Assembly (NCBI RefSeq): GCF_040546685.1
Contig: NZ_JBEPOH010000001.1
Span: 2,604,001-2,668,000 of the forward strand
Source: Variovorax sp. OAS795
GTDB taxonomy: Bacteria; Pseudomonadota; Gammaproteobacteria; Burkholderiales; Burkholderiaceae_C
DNA: 64,000 bases
Direction: 5' to 3'
Every line of letters begins with the position of its first letter. The stretch's first letter is position 1. A model generated the notes under the pieces. That model was not told the DNA's origin. It made no database searches and worked only from the letters and a program-made list of their open reading frames with translations. The position numbers were made by a program, and so were the translations under genes. This document shows, one piece after another, positions 9,163 to 20,676 of this stretch.

Positions 9163-10110
9163 ATGAGAGTGGCCATCATGACGGACGAGATCGGCTGGCA
9201 CACGCGCCAGCTGCAAGCGGCCCTGCGCGCACGCGGCGCCGTGGGGCGCTGCGTGGACCTGGCCGACTGCAACATCGACACCACCGCGGCCTGGCACGGC
9301 CTGGTCATTCCCGGCCATGGCCGCGAGCTGCCCGATGCGGTGCTGGTGCGCGGCATTGCGGGCGGGAGCTTCGAGCAGGTCACCAAGCGCCTCGGCGTGC
9401 TGCACGCATTGCGCGAACTCGGCGTGCCGGTCTACAACGACGCGCGCGCCATCGAGCGCACTGTCGACAAGTCGATGACCAGCCTGCTGCTGCATGCCGC
9501 GCGCATTCCGGCACCGGCCACCTGGGCCACCGAATCGGCCGCGCAGGCGCGGCGCATCGCCATGCGCGAAGTGGCCGCGGGGCATGCACTGGTGCTCAAG
9601 CCGCTGTTCGGCTCGCAGGGCAATGGCCTCAGGCTGGTGGGCGAGGTCGGTGGCGTGCACCATCCCATGCCCGACATCGCCGCCTATGCGGGCCTGGCCT
9701 ATCTGCAGCGCTTCGTCCCGCCGATGGCCTCGCCCGGCTTCGACTGGCGGGTGATGGTGGTGGGCGGCCGCGCCATCACCGCGATGCGGCGCGTCAGCAC
9801 GCACTGGATCCACAACGTGGCGCAAGGCGCGCGCTGCGAGCCGGCGGACCTTTCGCCCGCACTCGCGCAGATGGCCGAAGGCGCGGCCCGCGCGCTCGAC
9901 ATGGACTACGCGGGCGTGGACCTCATTGCGGCCGCCAGCGGGCCGAGGATCCAGGTGCTGGAGGTCAACGGCGTGGCCGCCTGGCAGGGGCTGCAGCGCG
10001 TCACGGGCTTCAACATCGCGCGCGCCATCGTCGACGACCTGATCGACCGCAAGCTGGCAGAGGCCGATCGCGCCGTGCAGGCGCGCGTGGCGACGGAGCG
10101 CCGCGCCTGA
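9163..10110 (+). CDS. orf7: RimK-like ATP-grasp ligase (Orf7)
   Basis: 315 residues. The ATP-grasp core shows KPLFGSQGNGL and the C-terminal ILVEVN-type end (QVLEVNGVAAWQG). RimK-family enzymes add amino acids, often glutamate, to acids; in this setting the substrate may be the side chain of the pterin or furan cofactor, but that is not shown. The gene is conserved in bacterial H4MPT clusters as orf7. It starts one base after mch stops. Confidence 0.82.
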   Translation: MRVAIMTDEIGWHTRQLQAALRARGAVGRCVDLADCNIDTTAAWHGLVIPGHGRELPDAVLVRGIAGGSFEQVTKRLGVLHALRELGVPVYNDARAIERTVDKSMTSLLLHAARIPAPATWATESAAQARRIAMREVAAGHALVLKPLFGSQGNGLRLVGEVGGVHHPMPDIAAYAGLAYLQRFVPPMASPGFDWRVMVVGGRAITAMRRVSTHWIHNVAQGARCEPADLSPALAQMAEGAARALDMDYAGVDLIAAASGPRIQVLEVNGVAAWQGLQRVTGFNIARAIVDDLIDRKLAEADRAVQARVATERRA

Positions 10111-11048
10111 TGCCGATGCGCCAGGCCGCCATCGCGCGCGCGCAGGCCTGCTTCCTTCGGGCCTGCTGGCTCGACGTGGCCGTGCGCAAGCCGGGCAACG
10201 TGAGCCAGGCCTCGCCGGGCCATGGCATGCAGGCGTCGATGTTCATCGCCAGCGCGCGCGCCGCGGCCGGCCCCCTGTTCGAGCGCGGCCTCTGCGTCGG
10301 CGATCGCATCGAGGCCGCGGTGGAAGCCACCTGGGGCGTGGCCGGCTGCAACACCAACCTCGGCATCCTGCTGCTGTGTGCGCCCATTGCACTGGCCATC
10401 GAGCAGCACCCTGGCGCCGCGACGCCCGCGGCCCTGCGCGGCGCCATCGAGGGCGTGCTGGCCACGCTGGACATCCATGACGCCAGCGCGGCCTATCGCG
10501 CCATTGCACGCGCGCGCCCGGGCGGCTTGGGGAGCGCGGCAGAGCAGGACGTGCACGATGCCCCCACCATCGACCTGCGCGCCGCCATGGCGTTGGCCGC
10601 TGACCGCGACCTCATCGCGCGCCAGTACAGCGACGGCTTCGCGGATCTCTTCGCGCTGGCGTTCCAGGCACCGGTCTTTCCGGCGGGTTGCGGGGCGGCG
10701 CCGGCCGATGCCGACGGGCCGCCGGACGCGGCCACCGTGGCGTCGGTCCAACGGCTCTACCTGGCCTGCCTGGGCGCCTTTCCCGATTCACACATTGTGC
10801 GAAAACACGGCGAGCGCGTGGCACAGACTGTCATGGCGGCGGCGCAGGGCTGGCGGGCCCGCGCGGACGCGGGCTGCGTGCTCGAAGCCGACCCCGGCTT
10901 TGCCGCCTGGGACCTTTCCCTCAAGGCCGCAGGCGTCAACCCCGGCACCAGCGCCGATTTCACCGTGGCGGCGCTGCTGCTGTCGGGCTGGATCCAGTCC
11001 TGCGCGGCACCCGCGCACGATGCGGCGGGCGCATGGCACGGATCGTGA
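10110..11048 (+). CDS. orf17: CitG-like triphosphoribosyl-dephospho-CoA synthase family protein (Orf17)
   Basis: 312 residues related to CitG/MdcB, with the motif KPGNVSQASPGHGM near the N-terminus and KAAGVNPGTSADFTVAALL near the end. CitG enzymes transfer a ribosyl unit from ATP to dephospho-CoA; here the gene is fixed between orf7 and fae, as in other H4MPT methylotrophs, so a ribosyl-transfer step in cofactor synthesis is plausible. The start codon overlaps the orf7 stop (TGATG). Confidence 0.8.
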   Translation: MPMRQAAIARAQACFLRACWLDVAVRKPGNVSQASPGHGMQASMFIASARAAAGPLFERGLCVGDRIEAAVEATWGVAGCNTNLGILLLCAPIALAIEQHPGAATPAALRGAIEGVLATLDIHDASAAYRAIARARPGGLGSAAEQDVHDAPTIDLRAAMALAADRDLIARQYSDGFADLFALAFQAPVFPAGCGAAPADADGPPDAATVASVQRLYLACLGAFPDSHIVRKHGERVAQTVMAAAQGWRARADAGCVLEADPGFAAWDLSLKAAGVNPGTSADFTVAALLLSGWIQSCAAPAHDAAGAWHGS

Positions 11049-11131
11049 TACCCATGGCAATGCGCTGGTCTTCCTGGCCGGTGTCGTATTGACCCTAATC
11101 ACCTTGGACCTCTGAGAGGAGACTCGAAACC

Positions 11132-11644
11132 ATGGCAAAAATCGATCGACTGATGGTGGGCGAATCGCTCGTTGGCGACGGCAATGAAGTCGCGCATATC
11201 GACCTGATCATCGGACCGCGCGGCAGCGCTGCCGAGACGGCCTTCGCCAACGCGTTGACGAACAACAAGGACGGCTTCACGTCGCTGCTCGCAGTGGTGG
11301 CGCCCAACCTGCTGACCAAGCCGGCCACCGTGATGTTCAACAAAGTGACCATCAAGGGCGCCAAGCAGGCGGTGCAGATGTTCGGGCCCGCGCAGCGCGC
11401 GGTGGCGCTGGCGGTGGCCGACAGCGTGGAAGACGGCACCATTCCGATGGCCGAGGCGGACAACCTCTTCATCTGCGTCGGCGTGTTCATCCACTGGCTT
11501 GCCGACGACGACAAGAAGATCCAGGACTACAACTACCAGGCCACCCGCGAGTCGATCCAGCGCGCAGTGGCCGGCCTGCCGACGGCCGCCGAGGTGGTGG
11601 ACAAGAAGGGCACGACGGCACACCCGTTCGCAGCCCACCTTTGA
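11132..11644 (+). CDS. fae: Formaldehyde-activating enzyme
   Basis: 170 residues. Fae condenses formaldehyde with H4MPT to methylene-H4MPT and is usually among the most abundant proteins of methylotrophs. The catalytic His is present (His22 in AHIDLIIG). The ATG follows a strong ribosome site (GAGAGGAGA) at a good distance, and a clear intrinsic terminator follows the gene. It may be read both from the mptG operon and from its own promoter in the 83-bp gap; no clear promoter was recognised there. Confidence 0.96.
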   Translation: MAKIDRLMVGESLVGDGNEVAHIDLIIGPRGSAAETAFANALTNNKDGFTSLLAVVAPNLLTKPATVMFNKVTIKGAKQAVQMFGPAQRAVALAVADSVEDGTIPMAEADNLFICVGVFIHWLADDDKKIQDYNYQATRESIQRAVAGLPTAAEVVDKKGTTAHPFAAHL

Positions 11645-11667
11645 GCCTTCGGGCTTCACCAGCGAGA

Positions 11668-11696
11668 ACCGACGCGTGAGGCGCGTCGGTTTTTTT
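11668..11696 (+). terminator. Intrinsic terminator after fae
   Basis: Perfect 9-bp stem ACCGACGCG / CGCGTCGGT with a 5-base loop, followed by six further T residues. It closes the mptG-fae unit. Confidence 0.92.
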
Positions 11697-11738
11697 GCGT
11701 GCGCCGCCGCCGCGCGATGCGGCGGGGCCTTGCAACCT

Positions 11739-12254
11739 TCAGCGCCTGGCAGGCACCATGCCGCTGGCCAGGAAGTTCAGCACGGTGGCACCGGGTGCGG
11801 CCTTGGAGGCGCGATGCGTGGGCGCATGGCGTTCGATCTGCACGCCCACGGCCTGCACGTCGTCGAACTTGCGCGGCTTCACCACCTTCACGCGGACCCA
11901 GCCGGCGCCGAACTCGTCGATGAGGATGTCGGCAATGGCTTCGGCCAGCGCCTCGAGCAGCTGCAGCCGGTGCTCGGCCATGAGCCGCACCAGGCGTTCG
12001 CGCACCACGCCGTAGTCGATCGTGTCGCCGATGCGGTCGGTGTCGCAGGCACGCGCGCGCGGCACGCCGGCATGCACGTCGATCACCAGCGGCTGCGGAC
12101 GATGCAGCTCCGAGTCGTGGATGCCGATCACCGTCTGGCCGCTGAAGCCCTCGATGAAGATCAGGTCCATGGGCGCGGGTGCGTCGGCCGCGCCGGAGGC
12201 ATGCGGCACGTGCGAGGCGAGGGGGCCGGTGGAAGGACGCGGGCTGGTGTTCAA
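11739..12254 (-). CDS. folB: Dihydroneopterin aldolase-like protein
   Basis: The conserved FolB domain runs from FIEGFSGQTVIGIHDSE to VGVQIER. FolB cleaves dihydroneopterin to 6-hydroxymethyl-dihydropterin, a precursor shared by folate and methanopterin. I chose the TTG at 12254 (171 residues) because AGGAGA lies 5 bases upstream and homologues have a similar Pro/Ser-rich lead-in; the ATG at 12170 would give 143 residues. Its position inside the C1 cluster suggests a dedicated pterin supply. The 215-bp gap to the divergent regulator gene should hold promoters for both; none is obvious by eye. Confidence 0.8.
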   Translation of the reverse strand: MNTSPRPSTGPLASHVPHASGAADAPAPMDLIFIEGFSGQTVIGIHDSELHRPQPLVIDVHAGVPRARACDTDRIGDTIDYGVVRERLVRLMAEHRLQLLEALAEAIADILIDEFGAGWVRVKVVKPRKFDDVQAVGVQIERHAPTHRASKAAPGATVLNFLASGMVPARR

Positions 12255-12469
12255 GTGGGTCTCCTGGTGCTTCGAATGTGTTTGAAAGTGTGTCTGGTGG
12301 CAGTCGGGCCTGTCCCCTGCGGCATCGATCAACGCAAAATGCAGGCCAGAGAGCGGACCCGCTCCGGCATTGCCTCGGCTTGGTGTTTCACCCGGTGCGC
12401 GGCAAGCCGGCAGGCACAACAATGCAACGGGCCGAGAACGAGACATATGGAACGCGCCGGAGAACTCCA

Positions 12470-14515
<2,046 letters not shown>

Positions 14516-14534
14516 GCCGGCGGGCTCGCGGGCG

Positions 14535-15194
14535 ATGACGACGAACGGGGAGCCGCCGCGGGATACGGGCAAGTTCGACCCGCGCGGCGCTGCCCTCGTG
14601 GCGGAAGAAGATGAAGCACCGCTGCCCGCATCGCCGCCGCGCTCGCGCATGGCCTGGTGCATCACGGGCTCGGGCCATTTCCTCGAAGAGTCGCTGGCGC
14701 TCGCGGCGCGGCTGCCCTCGGTGGACCTGTTCCTCTCGGCCGCCGCTGAAGAGGTGCTGCCCATCTACAAGCTGCACATCGAAGCGCTGAAGAAGCGCTT
14801 TCGCGTGTTCCGCGACAAGACCGCGAGCGGCGTGCCGGTGGGCATGCTCTACGACGACGTCTATCACACGGTGGTGGTGGCGCCGGCCACCAGCAACACG
14901 GTGGCCAAGTGCGCATTCGGCATCAGCGACACCCTGCCGACCAACATGTTCGCGCAGGCCGGCAAGCTCGGCATTCCTGGCATCGTGTTTGCATGCGATA
15001 CCGAACCGGTGGTGGTCACGAAGTCGCCGCACGACTGGGTCACGCTGCGGCCGCGCCGCATCGAGCTGGACAACGTGGAGCGGCTGCGCGGCATCGACTT
15101 CTGCCAGGTGGTCTCGTCGCCGGCCGAACTCGAAGCCGTGCTCGATGCACGCATGAAGGAACTCTCTCTCGCATGGAACACATCGTCTTCCTGA
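14535..15194 (+). CDS. afpA: Flavoprotein, dihydromethanopterin reductase acceptor-like (AfpA/DmrB)
   Basis: 219 residues. The flavoprotein fold of the DmrB/archaeoflavoprotein type is visible: GSGHFLEESLALA near the start of the domain and APATSNTVAKCAFGISD in the middle. Known relatives bind FMN and can reduce dihydromethanopterin to the active cofactor. An N-terminal tail of about 38 residues precedes the domain, so a start further in is possible. It overlaps the next gene by 22 bp. Confidence 0.8.
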   Translation: MTTNGEPPRDTGKFDPRGAALVAEEDEAPLPASPPRSRMAWCITGSGHFLEESLALAARLPSVDLFLSAAAEEVLPIYKLHIEALKKRFRVFRDKTASGVPVGMLYDDVYHTVVVAPATSNTVAKCAFGISDTLPTNMFAQAGKLGIPGIVFACDTEPVVVTKSPHDWVTLRPRRIELDNVERLRGIDFCQVVSSPAELEAVLDARMKELSLAWNTSSS

Positions 15195-16657
15195 CCGGGC
15201 GCCTCGCCCAAGCCAGCCTCGCGCGGGTGCTGGCGGGCATCGAGGCGGCACCGTTCACATGGGAGGTGAGGGAGATCGGATTGCAGGTGGCCGCACTGAT
15301 GACGGCCGACATGATCCGCCGCCGCGTTGCGGCACCCGTGGTGACCGAAGCGCAAGGCGAGGGCGCCGCGCCGCGCCGGGCCGACCGCATCATGGTGCCG
15401 GGCCGCTGCCGCGGCGATGTGGAGGCCCTGAGCCTGCACTTCGGCGTTCCGGTGGAGCGCGGCCCGCAAGAACTGAAAGACCTGCCGCGGCACTTCAACC
15501 GCAGCGCGCGTGCCGTGGATCTCAGCGAGTACGAGGTCGCGATCTTCGCCGAGATCGTCGATGCGCCGCGGCGCACGGTGCCCGAGATCATCGAGCGCGC
15601 GCGGCAGCTGGCAGCCGACGGCGCCAACGTGATCGACCTGGGCTGCCTGCCTGAGACGCGCTTCGACCACCTGGCCGACAGCGTGCGGGCACTGAAGGCC
15701 GAAGGCTTCCAGGTGAGCGTCGATTCGAGCGACGCACAGGAGCTGCTGGCCGGCGGCAAGGCCGGTGCCGACTACCTGCTGAGCCTCACGCTCGACACGC
15801 TGTGGATCGCCGACGAAGTCGACGCCACGCCGGTGCTGATCCCGCGCGTGCCGGCCGATGAAGACTCGCTGTACGAAGCGGTGGCGCAGATGCAGCGCCG
15901 CGGCCGCGCCTTCCTGGCCGATTCGATCCTCGATCCGATCCCCTTCGGACTCACGGCATCGATCGTGCGCTACCACCGGCTGCGCGAACGCTTCCCCGAT
16001 GCGCCGATCATGCTCGGCGTGGGCAACCTCACCGAGCTGACCGAGGCCGACACCAGCGGCATCAACGCGGTGCTGTTCGGCATTGCGGCTGAGCTGAACG
16101 TGGCGGCGGTGCTGACCACGCAGGTGAGCCAGCATGCGCGCCGCGCCGTGAGCGAGGCCGACTGGGCGCGCCGCATCATGCATGCGGCGGCACGCAACGC
16201 CACCTTGCCCAAGGGCATGAGCGATGCGCTGATGACGGTGCATGCGAAGCACCCGTTTCCCGACACGCCCGAAGAGATCGGCGAGATCGCCGCGCAGGTG
16301 CGCGACCCGAACTTCCGCGTGCAGATTTCGCCGCTGGGCCTGCACGTGTACAACCGCGACGGCCTGCGGCTGGGGCAGGGTGCCTTCGAGCTCTGGCCGC
16401 AACTCAAGCTGCAGGACGATGCCGACCATGCGTTCTACATGGGCGTGGAGCTTGCGCGCGCCGAGATCGCGTGGCAGCTGGGCAAGCGCTATGTGCAGGA
16501 CCAGCCGCTCGACTGGGGCTGCGCCGCACCGCGGCCGGCCGAAGACCTTGCGCGCTGGTGCGCGCCCGGAACCACCATGAAGACACCGAAGAACAACGCC
16601 ACCCATGCGGCCGAGCCCGGCGCCGTGGGCGCCCCCACCGCGCCATCCCCCTCATGA
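15173..16657 (+). CDS. Dihydropteroate synthase-related protein (OrfY)
   Basis: 494 residues. The middle is a TIM-barrel of the dihydropteroate synthase superfamily (ARQLAADGANVIDLGCLPET, then LADSILDPIPFGL); the N-terminus resembles the DUF6513 family. The gene is conserved in bacterial H4MPT clusters, where orfY is thought to act in methanopterin synthesis, perhaps joining pterin and the RFAP moiety. The last ~30 residues are low complexity. It overlaps orf9 by four bases (ATGA). Confidence 0.78.
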   Translation: MEHIVFLTGRLAQASLARVLAGIEAAPFTWEVREIGLQVAALMTADMIRRRVAAPVVTEAQGEGAAPRRADRIMVPGRCRGDVEALSLHFGVPVERGPQELKDLPRHFNRSARAVDLSEYEVAIFAEIVDAPRRTVPEIIERARQLAADGANVIDLGCLPETRFDHLADSVRALKAEGFQVSVDSSDAQELLAGGKAGADYLLSLTLDTLWIADEVDATPVLIPRVPADEDSLYEAVAQMQRRGRAFLADSILDPIPFGLTASIVRYHRLRERFPDAPIMLGVGNLTELTEADTSGINAVLFGIAAELNVAAVLTTQVSQHARRAVSEADWARRIMHAAARNATLPKGMSDALMTVHAKHPFPDTPEEIGEIAAQVRDPNFRVQISPLGLHVYNRDGLRLGQGAFELWPQLKLQDDADHAFYMGVELARAEIAWQLGKRYVQDQPLDWGCAAPRPAEDLARWCAPGTTMKTPKNNATHAAEPGAVGAPTAPSPS

Positions 16658-17235
16658 ACGACCAGATCTTCGAAGCCGTGGTGACCACCGTGGCGCCCGG
16701 CGGCCAACCGCACGTGGCGCCGATGGGCATCCGCTACCGGGAGGACGGCATCCTGCTGATGCCGTTCAAGCCCTCGACCACGCACGACAACATCGTGGCC
16801 ACCGGCCATGCGGTGCTCAACATCGTCTGCGACACGCGCGTGTTCGCGGGCTGCGTCACGGGCCGCAGGTCGTGGCCCACGCTGCCGGCCGAACGCATCG
16901 CGGGCGTGCGCCTGGCCGCCGCGTTGCGCCATGTCGAACTCGCGCTGGCCGAGCAGCGCGACGACGCGCAGCGCCCCGTGCTGCGCATGTCGGCGGTGCA
17001 CGAGGCCACGCATGCGCCCTTCGTCGGCTTCAACCGCGCGCAGGCCGCGGTGATCGAAGGGGCCGTGCTGGTCAGCCGGCTTCACATGCTGCCTTTCGAG
17101 AAAGTGGAAACCGAGATGAATTACCTGCAGATCGCGATCGACAAGACCGCCGGCGCCGAAGAGCATGAAGCCTGGGCGTGGCTGCGCGCCGCGGTGGCAC
17201 GGCATCGTGCCGGCACGCCGGAGCGCGCATCATGA
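16654..17235 (+). CDS. orf9: DUF447-family protein (Orf9)
   Basis: 193 residues with a flavin-reductase-like split barrel (VAPGGQPHVAPMGIRY at the start). DUF447 genes are shared by methanogens and H4MPT-using bacteria and nearly always lie by methanopterin or methanofuran genes; the reaction is unknown. Its stop overlaps the orf22 start (ATGA). Confidence 0.8.
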   Translation: MNDQIFEAVVTTVAPGGQPHVAPMGIRYREDGILLMPFKPSTTHDNIVATGHAVLNIVCDTRVFAGCVTGRRSWPTLPAERIAGVRLAAALRHVELALAEQRDDAQRPVLRMSAVHEATHAPFVGFNRAQAAVIEGAVLVSRLHMLPFEKVETEMNYLQIAIDKTAGAEEHEAWAWLRAAVARHRAGTPERAS

Positions 17236-17936
17236 CGCGCATGCTGGTGAGCGTGCGCAGTGTGGATGAAGCGCTGGCCGCGGCGCGCGGCGGGGCCGAC
17301 TTCATCGACCTCAAGGAGCCCGGCGAAGGCGCATTGGGCGGCCTGCCCGTGGCCACCATCGATGCCATCGTGGGCGCACTGCGCGCGCACGGCATCGCCT
17401 TGCCGGTGAGCGCAACCATCGGCGACCTGCCGATGCATGCGCTGGACCGCATCCGCGCGCAGGTCGATGCCGTCGGTGCCTGCGGTGTCGACTATGTGAA
17501 GGTCGGCATCGAGCGCGATCCCGAGGCCTTCGCGGTGCTCGATGCGCTCGCGGCCTGCGGATGGCCGGTGGTGCCGGTCTTCATTGCCGACCGCGGGCTC
17601 GACGCCGCGCTCACCGCGCACGCCTGTGCACTGGATTTTCCGGGAATCATGGTCGACACCGCCGACAAGCTCGCGGGCAGCCTGTTCGATGCGGTGCCGA
17701 TGGCCGAGCTGCATGCCTTCGTGGCGCAGGTGCGCGCGTCGGGCCGCATGGCCGGCGCCGCGGGCGCGCTGCGCGTGGCGCACATGCCCTTGCTGCGCGC
17801 GCTGGCACCCGACTTTGCAGGGTTCCGCAGCGCGGTGTGCGTGGCCGACCGCAAGACTGCGCTCTGCCCCGAGCGGCTCGCGGCACTGGCCGCGCTGCTG
17901 CATGGCGAGCCCGTGGTGGAGGCGGCCCCGGCCTGA
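17232..17936 (+). CDS. mfnB: (5-formylfuran-3-yl)methyl phosphate synthase-like (Orf22/MfnB)
   Basis: 234 residues, a TIM-barrel of the MfnB family (COG1891). The motif GGADFIDLKEPGEGALGG is diagnostic, and YVKVGIE and Lys in VADRKTALCP follow. MfnB makes the furan precursor of methanofuran from two triose phosphates. In Methylorubrum the same gene (orf22) serves methylofuran. It ends 35 bp before the convergent orf19. Confidence 0.85.
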   Translation: MTRMLVSVRSVDEALAAARGGADFIDLKEPGEGALGGLPVATIDAIVGALRAHGIALPVSATIGDLPMHALDRIRAQVDAVGACGVDYVKVGIERDPEAFAVLDALAACGWPVVPVFIADRGLDAALTAHACALDFPGIMVDTADKLAGSLFDAVPMAELHAFVAQVRASGRMAGAAGALRVAHMPLLRALAPDFAGFRSAVCVADRKTALCPERLAALAALLHGEPVVEAAPA

Positions 17937-17971
17937 ACCTCAAGTTCAACCTTTGCCGATCCGTCGGCCGG

Positions 17972-18571
17972 TCAGCGGGGCGTGAAGGTGGCCTCGCCCA
18001 GCAGCAGCGAGCGCATGGTCGACAGCTGGTTCTTGTGCAGCAGCGTGATCGGAAACGCCGCGTCGTCGGACCGATCGGCGAACTGCCGGTCCAGCACGCC
18101 CGCATCGCCGAGCTCCGCCAGCGTCATCTTCGGGTCGATGGCACAGGACTTGACCAGCACCAGCTGCTCGGCATTGAGATGCTTCGCAAGATCGAGCGCG
18201 ATGGTGTCCGATGTGGCATCCCATCCGGTGCGCGTGTCGGCCTTGTCGCGGCGCAGTTCGAGCGGCAGCCAGAGGGCCGTCTTTCCCCGGCGCAGCAGCT
18301 CGGGAATGTCGGTCTTGCGCGTGGCCAGCTGGAGCGCCGGGTTCATCGCGTGCAGCTGGTAGGCCGTCTGCGCCATCGCGAGCACCGCCATGTTGTGCGC
18401 GGCCAGGTCGTTGAACTGCCAATGCGACTGCACGCGCCGCACTTCATCGGCAAAGGTGCCGCCGCCGCAGACCACGGTGACGCGGCCGCCGCCGATCTGC
18501 GTCAGCAGGTCGAGCCATTGCGGCAGCACCGGGTCCGAACAGAGGCTGCCGCCGATCTTGACGACCCACAT
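17972..18571 (-). CDS. mfnE: Amino-acid-kinase-family protein (Orf19/MfnE-like)
   Basis: 199 residues. The kinase fold starts with WVVKIGGSL and has VVCGGGTFADEVR. MfnE phosphorylates the aminomethyl-furan phosphate so that it can be coupled to the tyramine-type side chain. It lies last in orf21-orf20-orf19, and its start overlaps the orf20 stop. The functional call rests on family and context. Confidence 0.78.
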   Translation of the reverse strand: MWVVKIGGSLCSDPVLPQWLDLLTQIGGGRVTVVCGGGTFADEVRRVQSHWQFNDLAAHNMAVLAMAQTAYQLHAMNPALQLATRKTDIPELLRRGKTALWLPLELRRDKADTRTGWDATSDTIALDLAKHLNAEQLVLVKSCAIDPKMTLAELGDAGVLDRQFADRSDDAAFPITLLHKNQLSTMRSLLLGEATFTPR

Positions 18572-19671
18572 CAGTCGTGCTCCCTTTCGAACAGCGCGGC
18601 CACCGCCACGCTGGGGGCGCACACCTGCGCCCAGGCGGTGGTGCCCGCGGCCGCATCGGGCGAGACCTTCGCCACGTCGCCGCCATAGGCGGCAAAGCGG
18701 CGCGGCACGAAGCCCGGGCTTTCCGAAGCCGCCGCGGCCGCGAGATCAGGCACCAGGAACGCACCGCAGCCCGCGCTCACAATCACGGCCTCGCGCGTCA
18801 GTGCATGCGCGGCCAGCACGCGGCGCAATTGCCCGGCAATGGCTTCGACCTGCGCCGCGCGCCAGGTCTGCGCGAGCTGCAACCATTCGCCCGCGGAGGC
18901 ATCTCGCTCGTCCAGCCCCACCATGCGCGCGAGGCGCTGGCACGTGGCGGCCGGGCTCTTGTCGGCGTTGTCGGCGCTCGGGTACAGGTCGTGCGCGGGA
19001 TCGAGCTCGCCGCACAAGCGGTAGACGTCGGCCGTGGTGGCGAAGAACTCGTTCATCACGTGGCTGGCCTGGCCGCGCCATGCGATGCGCTGCGTCAATG
19101 CGCAGACCGGCGTGCGCACCACGCCGTGGTAGGCGAGCTCGCCGCTCACCAGGCGTTCGGCGTCGGTGCGGCTGGTGGTCAGCACGCCCCGGTTGCCGAA
19201 GGCGATCAGGTCGGTGGTGGTGCTGCCGATATCGACCAGCACGCCTTCGGGAAACACCAGCGCCGCATGCCGCGCGGTGGCGAGCCAGTTGGCCGAGGCG
19301 ATGTGCTCCCAATGCCGCGCCACGTCGGCCGCGGTGGCGCACCAGCCCGCATCGCCCGCGAAGAAGTGCAGGGCGTCGGACGGCACGGGCAGCGACGACG
19401 CCAGCGCCGCGGCAATGCCGCGCACACCGGCTTCGCGGTCGGAAAAGAGATCGACCATCTCGCCGGTCATGGTCACCGCATGCCGCGCGGCGCCGAGGCC
19501 GGGCCAGCGCGCCCGTGCGGCTTGCAGCGCGCGCGTCAGATGGTCGAGGCCCTGCCACAGCGGACAGCCCCATTGCGCCACGTCGGCCACCTTGCCGCCT
19601 TGCAGCAGGCAGGCCTTGACGTGCGCGCCGCCGATGTCCCACCCGATGGTGGCGCGTTCAGGCGACTGCAC
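18571..19671 (-). CDS. mfnF: Hydantoinase/oxoprolinase-fold protein (Orf20/MfnF-like)
   Basis: 366 residues. The ASKHA-type phosphate loop IGWDIGGAHVKA opens the protein, and LVDIGSTTTDLI is the second loop. MfnF condenses the furan pyrophosphate with the tyramine-glutamate unit in methanofuran synthesis. I used the GTG at 19671; a TTG at 19695 would add eight residues. It overlaps the end of orf21 by 14 bp. Confidence 0.8.
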   Translation of the reverse strand: MQSPERATIGWDIGGAHVKACLLQGGKVADVAQWGCPLWQGLDHLTRALQAARARWPGLGAARHAVTMTGEMVDLFSDREAGVRGIAAALASSLPVPSDALHFFAGDAGWCATAADVARHWEHIASANWLATARHAALVFPEGVLVDIGSTTTDLIAFGNRGVLTTSRTDAERLVSGELAYHGVVRTPVCALTQRIAWRGQASHVMNEFFATTADVYRLCGELDPAHDLYPSADNADKSPAATCQRLARMVGLDERDASAGEWLQLAQTWRAAQVEAIAGQLRRVLAAHALTREAVIVSAGCGAFLVPDLAAAAASESPGFVPRRFAAYGGDVAKVSPDAAAGTTAWAQVCAPSVAVAALFEREHD

Positions 19672-20647
19672 GCGCGAGTTCCCGATCCGGCACAACGCGG
19701 CCGTGCAGCCTGTCTGCCAGCAGTTCCGCGGCCAGGTTGCGGCCCAGCGCGGCCGAGAGCCCGACGTAGGCGCAGGTGACGCGCGGATTGACTTCGATCA
19801 CCACCGGACCGCGCCGCGCATGCCACACCAGGTCGATGCCCGCGAAGCCGCGCAAGCCGGGGATGGCGCGTGCCACCTGCCGGGCCAGCGACGCCAGCGG
19901 AGCGCGGCGCGGATCGTCCGGGCCCACCGCATCGACGCTGACGCCATCGAAGGACAGCCGTCCGTGCGGGTCGATGGAGATGCGTTGCCGGTTGATGCTG
20001 AGCATTTCGGCATTCTGCGCCGTGCAGAGCAGCGAGAGGCTCAGGGCCTCGCCTTCGATCCACGGCTCGAGCGCCAGGCTGGCGCCGGCCTCGGTGCGCC
20101 GGGCCGCGTCGTCGAGCGCATCCGCATGGCGGCCGTGCACATGGGTGGCCACGCCGCCGGCGCCATCGTCGGGCTTGACCACCCAGCGCGCGATCGAGGC
20201 ATCGCCTGCAAAGGCCAGTGGCGTCTGCACGCCATGGGCGGCCAGGTGCGCGAGCGTGGCTTTCTTGCCTGCCGTCAGTTCGATGGCTTCGGCGCTGCAG
20301 CCCATCCAGCGCGCGTTGCCCACGGTGCGCTGGAAGCGCGCCAGCAGGCCGTCCGTCTCGGGGGCGACGAGCCACACCAGGTCATGCAGCGCGCTTTGCC
20401 GCGCCACGAAGTCGAAGGCCGATTCATTGGCGAGCGGCCTCACCGCCGCTGCGCCGCGGGGCAGGGTGTTCCCGGTTTCGCAGGACGCCGCAGAGACCGA
20501 ACAATCGGCCGCGCGCACGAGGTCCGCCACCATGGCATCGCGCATCGACAGGCCGAGCGGCAGCAGTTCGTCCGCCGCCGCGTCGTCGCCGTAGTCGCTC
20601 CAGCCGCCGCCGCTGAGATACTCATAGACAAACACGCGTTTCGTCAT
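19658..20647 (-). CDS. mfnD: ATP-grasp ligase (Orf21/MfnD-like)
   Basis: 329 residues. The ATP-grasp domain is recognised by WVVKPDDGAGG and the end motif VVIEVNPRVTCAY. MfnD joins glutamate to tyramine in methanogens. Bacterial methylofuran is reported to carry tyrosine instead of tyramine, which fits the lack of a tyrosine decarboxylase gene here. The gene is divergent from the HisA-like gene, with only 29 bp between the two starts. Confidence 0.82.
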   Translation of the reverse strand: MTKRVFVYEYLSGGGWSDYGDDAAADELLPLGLSMRDAMVADLVRAADCSVSAASCETGNTLPRGAAAVRPLANESAFDFVARQSALHDLVWLVAPETDGLLARFQRTVGNARWMGCSAEAIELTAGKKATLAHLAAHGVQTPLAFAGDASIARWVVKPDDGAGGVATHVHGRHADALDDAARRTEAGASLALEPWIEGEALSLSLLCTAQNAEMLSINRQRISIDPHGRLSFDGVSVDAVGPDDPRRAPLASLARQVARAIPGLRGFAGIDLVWHARRGPVVIEVNPRVTCAYVGLSAALGRNLAAELLADRLHGRVVPDRELARAVA

Positions 20648-20676
20648 TTCATCATCCACTTTCCGGGCTCTTCCCC

